A stretch of DNA of 64,000 bases from Streptomyces sp. TP-A0356 (GCF_001417775.1 NZ_BBZJ01000012.1:248001-312000); one strand, 5' to 3'; counted from the stretch's first letter, positions 16,737-26,957 are shown. Notes: generated by a model not told the origin, from the sequence alone. A program made the numbers and translations.

Positions 16737-17666
16737 GTGTCATCGCCGCAGAAGGCACGCGCGCAGGCATCTGCGATCACTGCGGGCAAGACGGCCCCGG
16801 AGGCGGGTGCAAGCCCCATGTCCCAGCTCCGGGAGCTGTTCGACGGTCCGAGGCTGTCCCCCGGGCATCGGCGCATCGCCCAGTATCTGATCGAGCACAT
16901 CACCGAGGCCGCGTTCCTGTCGATCACGGATCTGGCCGAGCGGGTCGGCGTCAGCCAGCCGTCGGTGACGCGTTTCGCCGCGGCCGTCGGCTTCAGCGGT
17001 TACCCCGCGCTGCGGGAGAAGCTCCAGTCCATCGCCCTGAGCACGCTGGGCACCCCGAGCGCCCCGGGCACCCTGGCGGAGCACCGCAGCAACGAGCTCC
17101 AGGCGGCCGTGGACGCCGAGATCGAGAACCTGGAGAACCTGCGCCGTGACTTCGCCGATCCGGACCAGGTGATCCGCGTCGGGCGGGCGCTGTCGGAGTC
17201 GACGCCGCTGACCGTGATGGGCCTGAGGATCTCCGGGTCGCTGGCCGAGTACTTCGCGTACGGGGCCCGGCGCATCCACCCGGACGTGCGGCTGGTGACG
17301 CGCGGCGGCACCGTCGCCTACGACGCGCTGCTGCAGTCGCGGGAGGCCGGCGGCACCTGGGTACTGGCCTTCGGAATGCCCCGGCACGCCCAGGAGAGCC
17401 TCACGGCCGTGCGGGTGGCGCGCAACGCGGGGCTCAAGGTGGCCCTCATCACCGATCTGGGGCTGGGGCCGCTCGCCGACGAGGCCGACGTCGTCTTCGC
17501 CACGGGGACCGGATCACGCCTGGTCTTCGACTCGTACGCCGCTCCGGGTCTGATGGCCGCGGCCCTGCTGCAGGCCATGACCGACGCCGACCCCGAGCGG
17601 ACGCAGGCCCGCCTCGAGGAGTACGAGCAGATCGCCGACCAGCACCAGTTCTTCCTCAAGGACTGA
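16737..17666 (+). CDS. MurR/RpiR-family transcriptional regulator
   Basis: A 309-residue regulator. Residues 28-105 are the HTH_6 domain (LSPGHRRIAQYLIEH, then SITDLAERVGVSQPSVTRF, the recognition helix). Residues 130-290 are a SIS sugar-phosphate-binding domain. Such proteins control sugar-phosphate or amino-sugar catabolism and respond to a phosphosugar. Here the SIS domain has no linked sugar enzyme, so the regulon must be elsewhere. The GTG start is fixed by GAAGGAGG seven bases upstream. An N-terminal Ala-rich extension precedes the HTH. Confidence 0.93.
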   Translation: MSSPQKARAQASAITAGKTAPEAGASPMSQLRELFDGPRLSPGHRRIAQYLIEHITEAAFLSITDLAERVGVSQPSVTRFAAAVGFSGYPALREKLQSIALSTLGTPSAPGTLAEHRSNELQAAVDAEIENLENLRRDFADPDQVIRVGRALSESTPLTVMGLRISGSLAEYFAYGARRIHPDVRLVTRGGTVAYDALLQSREAGGTWVLAFGMPRHAQESLTAVRVARNAGLKVALITDLGLGPLADEADVVFATGTGSRLVFDSYAAPGLMAAALLQAMTDADPERTQARLEEYEQIADQHQFFLKD

Positions 17667-18004
17667 AGCCCCTGCTGCCGGGCAGTCTCTTGCAGAGCGC
17701 CTGCTCTCCGGCACCCCAAGGGCCCTCACAAGCCCGGATCATTCCCCCAAATCTCACCTGAATTTTTTCATGTCCTTGCGTACGCGCCGGTATATATAAA
17801 TACTTCTTGCGGATCGTGACCCGGACCCCCGGGCCACGCCGTACGGACAACCGGGGCCGTCCGCTCCTACCCAGGGGCTTCGGGTGTCCGGTCGGGTCCC
17901 GCCTGCGCGGGCGTCCTTGGCGGCGGCTCCGGCCCTCCCCTAGACCGGAGCCGCCCCCAGAGTTGCCGCACCACCTGAGCCGACGTGACCCGGAAGCGAA
18001 GATC
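17667..18004 (+). promoter_or_regulatory. 338-bp intergenic region with AT-rich promoter-like island
   Basis: The region between the RpiR gene and the 128-residue unknown gene is gene-free. At 17761-17805 lies an AT-rich island with a T-run and TATATATAAATA, striking in so GC-rich a genome. It is probably the promoter of the 18005 gene with a ~200-base leader. I find no riboswitch or hairpin strong enough to name. Confidence 0.4.
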
Positions 18005-18391
18005 ATGGCCTTGACGACGTACTCGCCGATCAGCTCGGACTGGCCGTGCCAGGTCAAAACACCCGGCAGTTACGACTGGGAGCGATCGGCGACCAAGTGG
18101 CTGCGCGAGCTCGTGCCCGCGCGCTACGCCAGCTACCCCGCCCTGATCCGCCACCCGGTCCTGCTCGCCCGCCACGCGCAGATCCAGGTGCAGAACGAGG
18201 TGCGGGTCGCCCGGACCGCGCTGCAGACGGCCCGTGCGGAACTGCCCGGGCTCGGTCTGCCCGAATCCGTCATCGAGCACACCATCAAGCTCTACGCCGC
18301 CGAGGTGCTGCAGCTCCAGCACATCGCGCGCAGCGTACGGGCCGTCAGCCAGGCCCTGGTGGAGAGCAGCACCGCCCGCGCCGGCCACTGA
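18005..18391 (+). CDS. Helical cytosolic protein, function unknown
   Basis: A 128-residue protein, almost all helical after a short N-terminal segment (MALTTYSPISSDWP). It contains YPALIRHPVLLARHAQIQVQ and a final amphipathic helix pair (LYAAEVLQLQHIARSVRAV). I do not recognise the family. The ribosome site is weak (GGAAGCGAA). No signal peptide or membrane helix. The AT-rich island upstream suggests regulated transcription. It is followed on the same strand by the hairpin-preceded DUF1232 gene. Confidence 0.7.
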   Translation: MALTTYSPISSDWPCQVKTPGSYDWERSATKWLRELVPARYASYPALIRHPVLLARHAQIQVQNEVRVARTALQTARAELPGLGLPESVIEHTIKLYAAEVLQLQHIARSVRAVSQALVESSTARAGH

Positions 18392-18465
18392 CGGCGGGCG
18401 CACGGGGGCTCCTTCCGCGGCCGTGCGGGGCATTCGGCCACGCGCGGGCACTGTCCACCGCGAAG

Positions 18466-18506
18466 CCGGGCATCCGTAGGAGAGGACGACTCCTACGGAT
18501 GCCCGG
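18466..18506. promoter_or_regulatory. Perfect 17-bp hairpin just upstream of the DUF1232 start codon
   Basis: CCGGGCATCCGTAGGAG (18466-18482) pairs exactly with CTCCTACGGATGCCCGG (18490-18506) around a 7-base loop. The 3' arm ends eight bases before the ATG at 18515, and the only Shine-Dalgarno-like bases (GGAG) lie inside or at the edge of the stem. It may terminate the upstream gene or control translation of the next one; no U-run follows. Confidence 0.75.
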
Positions 18507-18514
18507 AGCTGCGC

Positions 18515-18820
18515 ATGGACTCCACGACCTGGACCGTGATCGCCGTTGTCGCGGTCCTCGCCGCGGCCGTGCTCGGCGTGGCGCTCGCCGTGCTGCTGCG
18601 GCTGGTCCGCACCCGCCGCGACCTGCGCCGTGCGGGACTGCCGACGGGACCGCGCTGGGTCTTCTGGGGCGCGGTCCTGTATCTGGTGCTGCCCACCGAT
18701 CTGCTGCCCGATCCCGTCTATCTGGACGACATCGGCGTACTGCTGCTGGCTCTCAGGTCGATGCGCGCCGCAGTACCGGCACGGGAACCCGGGCTCGGCC
18801 GCGACGCGTTGTCCGACTGA
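18515..18820 (+). CDS. DUF1232-like small membrane protein
   Basis: A 101-residue protein. Residues 7-29 form a membrane helix (TVIAVVAVLAAAVLGVAL). The second half holds the DUF1232 signature LYLVLPTDLLPDPVYLDDIG, which corresponds to the family's DLIPDFIPVLGYLDD block and is probably membrane-associated. The function of the family is unknown; some members influence membrane or transport functions. Translation may depend on the perfect hairpin directly upstream, because no free ribosome site is visible. The following TerD-CAP gene starts 61 bases after the stop. Confidence 0.82.
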   Translation: MDSTTWTVIAVVAVLAAAVLGVALAVLLRLVRTRRDLRRAGLPTGPRWVFWGAVLYLVLPTDLLPDPVYLDDIGVLLLALRSMRAAVPAREPGLGRDALSD

Positions 18821-18881
18821 CGGGCGGCGGACCGCGTGGCCGACCGCGTCATGACGACGGTACGGACGAGCGGGCGGCACG

Positions 18882-20177
18882 ATGAACGAGCTGGTTCCCG
18901 GGGGCAATCTGCCCCTGCCGGGCGGCACCCTCACACTCGGCGTGCCGGGGCCCTTCGACGTCTCCGCGCTCGTCACGGGCGCCGACGGCAAGGTGCGCGA
19001 CGACGCGGACTTCGTGTTCTACAACCAGCCGTCCGCGCCCGGTGTCCGGCTGCTTGGCGGGGAACTGACCGTGCATCCGCCCGGGTTGCGGGCCGGCGCG
19101 GACCGCGTCACCGTGGTCGTCTGCCCCGCCGACCCGTCCGTGCCCCTGGGTGCCCTGCCCGCTCCCACGCTGCACGTCACCGGCGTGGACGGCCGTGCCG
19201 TCGCCCGGTTCAGCCCGCCGCGTCCGCAACGGGAGACCGTCCTGCTGCTGGCCGAGCTGTACCGCCGCGGCACGGGCTGGAAGCTGCGCGCGCTGGGCCA
19301 GGGATACACGGACGGACTCGCGGGCGTTGCCCGGGACTTCGGAGTGGAGGTGACGGAGGACGTACCGCCCGCCCGCACGCCCGAGCCGGCACTCGCCCGC
19401 GCCCCGGACAGCTTCCTGTCCCTCGTCAACGCCACGCGAACCAGGGCCGGTTCCCCTCCGGTGACGCTGGACGCACGCCTCGCGGCGGCGGCGCACGCCC
19501 ATGCCGCGGCCATGGCCGATCGCGGTGCCCTCGCCACCGAGAGCGCCGACGGCACATCCGTCCACCAGCGGATCACCAGGGGCGGATACGCGTACCTCAC
19601 GGTCGGCGAACACCTGGTCTCCGGGCCGCGCACCCCGGCCGAGTTCGTCGAGTACTGCCTGACCGACGAGCGGTCACGCCGCACGCTGTGCGAACCGGCG
19701 TTCACCGAGACCGGGGTGGCGTGCGTCGCCGGGCGCCGCCCGGGCGACCTGTACTGGACGGCGCTGTGGGCCCGGCCGTTCACGCCCGCCGGGCTGGTGC
19801 GGACGGCCGACGAGGTGATCGCGCTGACCAACGCCGAGCGGGCGGCGGCCGGGCTGCCGCCACTCGCGGCCGATCCCCTGCTCACGGCCGCGGCCCAGGC
19901 CCACTGCGCCGACATGGTGGCCCGCGCGTTCTACGCCCACACCTCGCCCGACGGCCGCGAGCCCTGGGACCGCGCGGCCGCCGCCGGCTCCCGCCACCGC
20001 GCGGTCGGCGAGAACATCGCCTGCGGCCAGCGCTCCCCCGCCGAGGTAGTGCGCGGCTGGATGGACAGCCCCGGCCACCGCGCCAACATCCTCAAGCCCG
20101 CCTTCACCCACATGGGTGTCGGCTTCGCGGGCGGCGGCCGGGCCGGCACGTACTGGACGCAGCTGTTCGGCGGCTGA
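18882..20177 (+). CDS. TerD-domain protein fused to two CAP/SCP domains
   Basis: A 431-residue protein with an unusual order: an N-terminal TerD-like domain (residues 1-165; LPGGTLTLGVPGPFDVSALV and the DDADFVFYNQP calcium-site region), then two CAP/SCP (SCP-PR1) domains. The first (~170-290) is degenerate. The second (~300-431) is canonical, with LTNAERAAAGLPPL, HCADM, FYAHTSPDG and GENIACG. TerD proteins act in the cytosol in tellurite and stress response, while CAP domains are normally secreted. No signal peptide is visible. The gene may belong to a stress-response system; no other ter gene is linked. The start ATG lacks a clear ribosome site. Confidence 0.88.
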   Translation: MNELVPGGNLPLPGGTLTLGVPGPFDVSALVTGADGKVRDDADFVFYNQPSAPGVRLLGGELTVHPPGLRAGADRVTVVVCPADPSVPLGALPAPTLHVTGVDGRAVARFSPPRPQRETVLLLAELYRRGTGWKLRALGQGYTDGLAGVARDFGVEVTEDVPPARTPEPALARAPDSFLSLVNATRTRAGSPPVTLDARLAAAAHAHAAAMADRGALATESADGTSVHQRITRGGYAYLTVGEHLVSGPRTPAEFVEYCLTDERSRRTLCEPAFTETGVACVAGRRPGDLYWTALWARPFTPAGLVRTADEVIALTNAERAAAGLPPLAADPLLTAAAQAHCADMVARAFYAHTSPDGREPWDRAAAAGSRHRAVGENIACGQRSPAEVVRGWMDSPGHRANILKPAFTHMGVGFAGGGRAGTYWTQLFGG

Positions 20178-20231
20178 TGTCGTCAACTCCCCCAGTTCCG
20201 CGGCATCTTCTTCCGTGTTGATGCAACCTGA

Positions 20232-21566
<1,335 letters not shown>

Positions 21567-21572
21567 CCCGCA

Positions 21573-21603
21573 GGTGCGGCCGGGACCGGGCCCCGGCCGC
21601 ACC
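21573..21603. terminator. Terminator hairpin after DD-peptidase-like gene
   Basis: GGTGCGGCCGGG (21573-21584) pairs perfectly with CCCGGCCGCACC (21592-21603) around a 7-base loop, just after the stop codon. No U-run follows, as is usual in streptomycetes. Confidence 0.7.
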
Positions 21604-21716
21604 ATCGCGGGGGGGCGGTCGGCGGGGTGAGTGAGGGTCGGGCGCCTTGAGTCGGGAGGGCCATCGCGCACCGGAGGCGAGGCTCAGGCCCGTCGCCGAC
21701 CCCGGGCGCGGTCGGC

Positions 21717-21872
21717 TCAGCTGGACTCGCGGACCACCAGTCGGCACGGCACCGTGTGCACTCCCGGGGCCGGTCGGGTGTCGATGGCGTCCAACAGCCG
21801 TAGCGCGGCGATCCTGCCGATCTCGGCGAGGTTCATGTCGATGGTCGTCAGGGGCGGCCGGGGGTCGGTCCG
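21717..21872 (-). pseudogene. Truncated LacI-family regulator (C-terminal tail only)
   Basis: About 50 codons encode the C-terminus of a LacI-type repressor: PPLTTIDMNLAEIGRIAAL and then RLLDAIDTRP...HTVPCRLVVRESS with a proper stop. The DNA-binding and effector domains are missing; upstream is the terminator hairpin at 21908-21935 and the GH65 gene. It is probably what is left of the former local repressor of the phosphorylase operon. Confidence 0.8.
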
Positions 21873-21907
21873 GCGTCCGGTGACGGGAGGTCGCGCAAGC
21901 CACCGCT

Positions 21908-21935
21908 GCTCACCGTGCCGACCGGCACGGTGAGC
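21908..21935. terminator. Terminator hairpin after GH65 phosphorylase gene
   Basis: GCTCACCGTGCC pairs perfectly with GGCACGGTGAGC around the loop GACC. It lies 26-54 bases beyond the end of the minus-strand GH65 gene, between it and the LacI remnant. Confidence 0.75.
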
Positions 21936-21961
21936 GGCACCGCGCGGGATCGCTCCTGGAG

Positions 21962-24319
21962 TCAGCCCTCCGTGGCCGCCGGATGGTTCGGACGCCGGTG
22001 CGGCGGCTGGTCCGGGGCAGGGCGGGGCTTGAGCGGTGGAATGTCCCGGGTGTGCGGCTTGTCCGGGTCGAGCGTTACCGGCCCGCCGTGGTGATGGATC
22101 GTCAGCGGCTTGCCGGTCACAAGGGTGTACGTGGCGGAAGTGCGCCCGATCTCCACGCGCAGCCGACCGCCGAGCAGTTCGAGCGTGAACGCGAGGCGCC
22201 CGAACCTCTCCGGCAGCCGCGGCGCGAACTCGATCCTCCCCCCGTGGTGGCGCAGGCCGCCGAAGCCCGCGACGAGCGCCATCCAGGTACCCGCAAGGGA
22301 CGCGATGTGCAGGCCGTCGCGGGTGTTGTGCTCCAGGTCCTGCAGATCCATCAGCGCGGCCTCGTGCAGATAGTCGTACGCGAGCGCGAGATGGCCCGTC
22401 TCGGCCGCCATGACGGCCTGACAGCACGCGGACAGGGACGAGTCGCGCACGGTCAGAGGCTCGTAGTAGGCGAAGTTTCGTGCCTTGTGCTCCGCGTCGA
22501 AGAAGGGACTGCAGGTGTACATCGCCAGCACCAGGTCCGCCTGCTTGACCACCTGCTTGCGGTACAGGTCGAAGTACGGGAAGTGCAGCAGCAGCGGATA
22601 CTGGTCGGGGCGGGTGGCGGCGAAGTTCCAGCGCTGGTAGCGGGTGAATCCGGCGTGCTGTTCGTGCACGCCCAGTTCCTGGTTGTACGGCACGTACATC
22701 GCCTCGGCCGCGTCCCGCCAGGCCGCGCTCTCCTCCTCGTCGACGCCCAACTCCTCGGCCCGGCGCGGATGGCGCTCCACGGCGTCGGCGGCGGCCAGCA
22801 GGTTCGCACGCGCCATCAGGTTCGTGTACGTGTTGTCGTCGGCGACCGCGCTGTACTCGTCCGGGCCCGTCACCCCGTCGATGTGGAACGTGCCGTGGTG
22901 GTCGTGGTGGCCGAGCGACCGCCACAACCGGGCCGTCTCCACCAGCAACTCGACCCCGGTGTCGCGTTCGAAGCTGTCGTCGCCCGTGGCGGCCGTGTAG
23001 CGGACCACGGCGTCGGCGATGTCGGCGTTCACATGGAACGCGGCGGTGCCGGCCGGCCAGTACGCCGAACCCTCCGAGCCCTCGATGGTCCGCCAGGGGA
23101 ACGCGGCGCCGCGCAGCCCGAGCTGCACGGCCCGTTCCCGCGCCGCGGGCAGCGTGTTCTGCCGCCACCGCAGCGCCTCGGCAACCGAGTCGGGCGAGGT
23201 GTAGGTGAGCAGGGGCAGCACGAACATCTCGGTGTCCCAGAAGGCGTGGCCGTCGTAGCCGGAGCCCGTCAGTCCCTTGGCCGGGATGGCGCGCTGTTCG
23301 GCGCGGGCCCCGGCCTGCAGGACGTGGAAGAGGGCGAAGCGGACCGCCTGCTGGATCTGCTCGTCACCGTCGACCTCGACGTCCGAACGGGCCCAGAACT
23401 CGTCGAGGAACTTCCGCTGCTCGGCGGCCAGTCCGGACCAGCCCACACTGGTGGCGGCGGCCAGCGCCGCGTCCACCTGGTCGCTGATCGCGGGCAGCGA
23501 GCGCGTGCCTGACCAGCCGTAGGAGACGAACTTCTCCACGCGCAGCCGCTCTCCCTGGCCCAGCGCGGAGGCGACGGTGAGACGGGCGAGGTCGGCGGTC
23601 GCCTCCGACTCGGTCGTGGTCGGCTCGGGACCGGAGACGACGTGGTCGGCGGCGGCGCCGACCCTGAGGCCGCTCCTGCGGGTGCGGTGCACCAGCCGCA
23701 GCCGGCCACTCTTCGCGAAGTGCTCCTCCGCCTCCAGCGGTGACTCCAGGACGATGGCGGTACGCGGATCGCCGTCGCGGCCCGGCAGTTGCTCGTTGGC
23801 GACCAGCTCCGACTGGACGACGATCCGCGCCGGGCCGTCGACGGCCTCGACCTCGTAGGCGACCGCGGCGATGGCGCGCTGGGTGAAGGAGACCAGCCGG
23901 GTGGAGCGCACCCGGACCGTCGTACCGGCCGGTGAGGTCCATTCGCAGGTCCGGGTGAGCAGTCCGGTGCGCAGGTCGAGGACGCGTTCGTGGGAGCGCA
24001 GCCGGCCGTAGCGCAGGTCGAAGGGCTCATCGTCCACGAGCAGCCGGATGATCTTGCCGTTGGTGACGTTGATGACGGTCTGACCGGACTCCGGATAGCC
24101 GTATCCCGCCTCCGCGTAGGGCAGCGGATGCAGCTCGTGGACGCCGTTGAGGTAGGAGCCGGGCAGTCCGTGCGGCTCCCCCTCGTCGAGGTTGCCGCGC
24201 CAGCCGACGTGCCCGTTGGACAACGCGAACACGGACTCGCTCTGCGGCAGCACATCCAGATGGAGCCCTCGCTCGCGCAGCACCCAGGGCTCGACGGCGT
24301 ACGACGTGTGCGTGATCAC
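21962..24319 (-). CDS. Glycoside hydrolase family 65 disaccharide phosphorylase
   Basis: A 785-residue GH65 enzyme (maltose, trehalose, kojibiose or nigerose phosphorylase type). These cleave alpha-glucosides with phosphate to give beta-glucose 1-phosphate. The general acid is E488 in GVTGPDEYSAV, where the family consensus is GPDEYH; the last residue is Ser here. KGLTGSGYDGHAFWDTEMF is the usual substrate-site block (split by one Gly). The GTG start at 24319 overlaps the HAD stop (GTGA), so the two are coupled. The HAD enzyme would convert beta-G1P to G6P. The product specificity cannot be read from sequence. A Pro/His-rich tail ends the protein. Confidence 0.9.
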   Translation of the reverse strand: MITHTSYAVEPWVLRERGLHLDVLPQSESVFALSNGHVGWRGNLDEGEPHGLPGSYLNGVHELHPLPYAEAGYGYPESGQTVINVTNGKIIRLLVDDEPFDLRYGRLRSHERVLDLRTGLLTRTCEWTSPAGTTVRVRSTRLVSFTQRAIAAVAYEVEAVDGPARIVVQSELVANEQLPGRDGDPRTAIVLESPLEAEEHFAKSGRLRLVHRTRRSGLRVGAAADHVVSGPEPTTTESEATADLARLTVASALGQGERLRVEKFVSYGWSGTRSLPAISDQVDAALAAATSVGWSGLAAEQRKFLDEFWARSDVEVDGDEQIQQAVRFALFHVLQAGARAEQRAIPAKGLTGSGYDGHAFWDTEMFVLPLLTYTSPDSVAEALRWRQNTLPAARERAVQLGLRGAAFPWRTIEGSEGSAYWPAGTAAFHVNADIADAVVRYTAATGDDSFERDTGVELLVETARLWRSLGHHDHHGTFHIDGVTGPDEYSAVADDNTYTNLMARANLLAAADAVERHPRRAEELGVDEEESAAWRDAAEAMYVPYNQELGVHEQHAGFTRYQRWNFAATRPDQYPLLLHFPYFDLYRKQVVKQADLVLAMYTCSPFFDAEHKARNFAYYEPLTVRDSSLSACCQAVMAAETGHLALAYDYLHEAALMDLQDLEHNTRDGLHIASLAGTWMALVAGFGGLRHHGGRIEFAPRLPERFGRLAFTLELLGGRLRVEIGRTSATYTLVTGKPLTIHHHGGPVTLDPDKPHTRDIPPLKPRPAPDQPPHRRPNHPAATEG

Positions 24320-25065
24320 GGGCGCTCCCCCGGCTCCCCCAGCTCCGCCAGGTCCCGTACGACGATGTCGGCGCCGTGAGCGCGCAGCGCGTCCGCCTGT
24401 CCCACCCGGTCCACGCCGACGACGTACCCGAAGTGGCCCGAGCGCCCGGCGTCCATGCCCGCCAGCGCGTCCTCGAACACGGCGGCGGCCTTGGCCTCGA
24501 CGCCGAGGTCCTGGGCGGCGGCGAGGAAGGTGTCGGGGCGCGGTTTGCCGGGCAGATGGCGCTGCGCCGCGACGACTCCGTCGATGCGGACGTCGAAGAG
24601 GTGCTCCGCGCCGATCGACTTGAGCACGTCCCGGCAGTTGGCGCTGGAGGACACGACGGCCGTGCGCAGACCCTCGGCGCGCGCGGCCTCGACGTACCGG
24701 ATCGTGCCGTCGTACGCCTCCACGCCGCGGGTCCGGATCAGCTCCAGGAGCAGGGCGTTCTTGCGGTTGCCGAGGCCGTGGACGGTCCCCCGGTCCGGCG
24801 GGTCGTCGGGGTCGCCCTCGGGCAGTTGGATGCCGCGGGAGCCGAGGAAGGTCCGTACGCCGTCGGCGCGGGGGCGTCCGTCGACGTACTCGTCGTAGTC
24901 GGAGACCTCGTCGAAGGGGCGGTAGCCGTCCCCGTCCCGCTGCCGCAGGAAGTCGTCGAAGGTCTGCTTCCACGCGGCCGCGTGCACGACGGCCGTCTTG
25001 GTGATGACCCCGTCGAGGTCGAAGAGGCAGGCCTGGATGCCGTCCGGAAGACCGAGCTTCGTCAT
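24316..25065 (-). CDS. HAD hydrolase, beta-phosphoglucomutase-like
   Basis: A 249-residue HAD-superfamily enzyme (subfamily IA, PGM type). D16 and D18 in CLFDLDGVITKT are the nucleophile and acid/base. VVSSSANC is motif 2, GKPRPDTF holds the motif 3 lysine and VFEDALAGMDA holds motif 4 acids. The helical cap starts with AAWKQTFDDFL. Its stop codon overlaps the GH65 start, so it is the first gene of the pair. The natural job is to isomerise the beta-glucose 1-phosphate made by the GH65 phosphorylase to glucose 6-phosphate. An alternative trehalose-6-phosphatase role is less likely. ATG 25065 starts just before the motif-1 region. Confidence 0.9.
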   Translation of the reverse strand: MTKLGLPDGIQACLFDLDGVITKTAVVHAAAWKQTFDDFLRQRDGDGYRPFDEVSDYDEYVDGRPRADGVRTFLGSRGIQLPEGDPDDPPDRGTVHGLGNRKNALLLELIRTRGVEAYDGTIRYVEAARAEGLRTAVVSSSANCRDVLKSIGAEHLFDVRIDGVVAAQRHLPGKPRPDTFLAAAQDLGVEAKAAAVFEDALAGMDAGRSGHFGYVVGVDRVGQADALRAHGADIVVRDLAELGEPGERP

Positions 25066-25179
25066 AGGAGCCACTTTCCCCGAAGAACGCCGCACAGAGG
25101 GTGGCGAGTGCCACATTCGGTTGCCGGCACACCTCCGGGGACGGGGCGGGGCCGTGGAGGTCGTGGCGAGGCGGGAGCG

Positions 25180-26046
25180 TCAGGACCGTCTGACCGGTGT
25201 GCCGGTGTGGCCGCGGCCCAGTGCGTGCAGGTGTTCGAGGGCATCCACGACGACCGTGCGGTGGTACCAGGCGAGCCACTCGCCCGCCTCGACGCCGAGG
25301 ACGTCCAGGGCCTTGGTCTGGGCCGTCGTCAGTCCGTCGAGCGGGCGCTCCAGATGAGCCGACACCATGCCCACGCACACGCCGGACGCGGTGGTCAGCG
25401 GCACGCTGTGGCAGGCGCGGCTGCCGGCCCGCAGGATGGCCTCGCGCGCGGGTTCGGTGAACAACGGGTCCTTCGCGACGTCCTGGACGGTGACCTGGGC
25501 GACATTGCGAGCGGCCAACGCGCACGCGGTGCCGCCCTCCCCGACGTGCTCGAAGAAGTCGATGAACTCGGGAGTGAGTCCGATGTGCTTCTCCATGCGC
25601 AGACCGCCCGCCGCGCGGTCGACCGTCTGGACGTCGCCCATGCCCGCCTCGACGACCGTGAGGGTCTGGCTGAGCACGGCGCTCAGCAGGGCGCCCCGGT
25701 CGCGGCGCCCGACCCGGCCCTCCCGGTCGAAGGTCAGCGGGGGCTCGGCCTGGCGGACCCGCCGCGGAAACCACAGAGGTGCGCGAGCCTCCGGGCGCGG
25801 GGCGGCCAGCAGGGCGCCCGCCAGGGTGCGCAGTTTGACGTTGTGCTGCTGGGACGCGCGCTGGAGCAGGGCGAAAGCGCTCTCGGCGTCCGGCAGCGCG
25901 TAGCGTTCCCGCAGTATGCCCTGAGCCTGGGAGATCAGCGGATGGGCACGCATCCGGGCCCGCAGTTGCCGGACCTCGGCGCGCAACCGCTCCAGTTCCG
26001 CGTCCTCGCCGTGCTCTTCCGGTCGCGTATCGCTGTACGAGGCCAT
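25180..26046 (-). CDS. ANTAR and GAF domain regulator
   Basis: A 288-residue cytosolic regulator. Residues 15-75 form a coiled-coil/ANTAR-like helical domain (ELERLRAEVRQLRARM, then HPLISQAQGILRERY), which binds hairpin RNA for antitermination. Residues 110-270 are a GAF-type domain with FFEHVGEGGTACALAAR and CVGMVSAHLERP. The order (ANTAR first, GAF second) is the reverse of many response-regulator-type ANTAR proteins. The ATG is preceded by AAGGGAAAGGGG. The gene is divergent from the nucleotide kinase-like gene. The RNA target cannot be found from here; I see no matching tandem hairpins in the adjacent gap. Confidence 0.85.
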   Translation of the reverse strand: MASYSDTRPEEHGEDAELERLRAEVRQLRARMRAHPLISQAQGILRERYALPDAESAFALLQRASQQHNVKLRTLAGALLAAPRPEARAPLWFPRRVRQAEPPLTFDREGRVGRRDRGALLSAVLSQTLTVVEAGMGDVQTVDRAAGGLRMEKHIGLTPEFIDFFEHVGEGGTACALAARNVAQVTVQDVAKDPLFTEPAREAILRAGSRACHSVPLTTASGVCVGMVSAHLERPLDGLTTAQTKALDVLGVEAGEWLAWYHRTVVVDALEHLHALGRGHTGTPVRRS

Positions 26047-26297
26047 GGCCCCTTTCCCTTGCTCTCGGACGGCGCGCCCGGTGCGGGCGGCCCTGTTCTC
26101 GCGCCTTCCCCGCGCGGCGTCCCACACGCGGGCCGCCCGGCCGACTGTGAGGGGGAACACCGGCGCCGGTGGGTGACGACCCCGGGATCCGCCCTCCGGT
26201 CTCGCGCTCCGCCAGGGCCTCTGGTCCAATGGCGAGGACCGGCCCGCGGCACAGGGCCACCGCCCGACCACCGGCAGCAGCGAGCGACACACTCACC

Positions 26298-26957
26298 ATG
26301 ACCTTCGACGACCTCCTCCAGCGCGCCGCGTCCCTGGCGCGTCCCGGCCACCGTGCGATCCTCGGCATCACGGGCAGCCCGGGAGCGGGCAAGACGACCC
26401 TCGCCGAACGCGTGGTCCGCGAGCTGAACGGCGACGGGCCGCCGTGGGTGGCGCACGTCCCCATGGACGGCTTCCACCTGGCCGATGTCGAGCTGGACCG
26501 TCTGGGCCGCCGCGACCGCAAGGGCGCGCCCGACACGTTCGACGCGGCCGGGTACGCGGCACTGCTGCGGCGCCTGCACGAGGAGCACGAGGAGATCGTG
26601 TACGCGCCGGGCTTCGAGCGGGTACTGGAACAGCCTCTCGCGGGGGCGATCCCGGTGCCGCCGACGGCCGGGCTGGTGGTGACGGAGGGCAACTACCTGC
26701 TGCTGGAGTCGGGGGCGTGGGCGCGCGTGCGGGCGCAGCTGGACGAGGTGTGGTTCTGCGAGCTCGACGAGCAGGAGCGCATCCGGCGCCTGGTGGACCG
26801 CCATGAGGAGTTCGGCAAGGACCAGGACTCGGCGGTGGCATGGGTGCTGGGCACGGACCAGCGCAACGCGGACCTGGTCGCGACGACACGGGAGCGCGCC
26901 GACCTGCTCGTGCCGGGCACGGCCCTGCCGGAGCCATTGACCCCGCCCCTGAGCTGA
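26298..26957 (+). CDS. P-loop nucleoside/nucleotide kinase-like protein
   Basis: A 219-residue P-loop kinase of the uridine kinase/PanK-like group. Walker A is ITGSPGAGKTT (K32), the catalytic DGFH motif is in HVPMDGFHLAD, and the LID-type region is VDRHEEFGKD. These enzymes phosphorylate a nucleoside, sugar or pantothenate-like alcohol; the substrate is unknown. No ribosome site is evident at this ATG, and the family similarity starts here. No signal peptide. It is convergent with the large unknown gene at 27008. Confidence 0.85.
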   Translation: MTFDDLLQRAASLARPGHRAILGITGSPGAGKTTLAERVVRELNGDGPPWVAHVPMDGFHLADVELDRLGRRDRKGAPDTFDAAGYAALLRRLHEEHEEIVYAPGFERVLEQPLAGAIPVPPTAGLVVTEGNYLLLESGAWARVRAQLDEVWFCELDEQERIRRLVDRHEEFGKDQDSAVAWVLGTDQRNADLVATTRERADLLVPGTALPEPLTPPLS

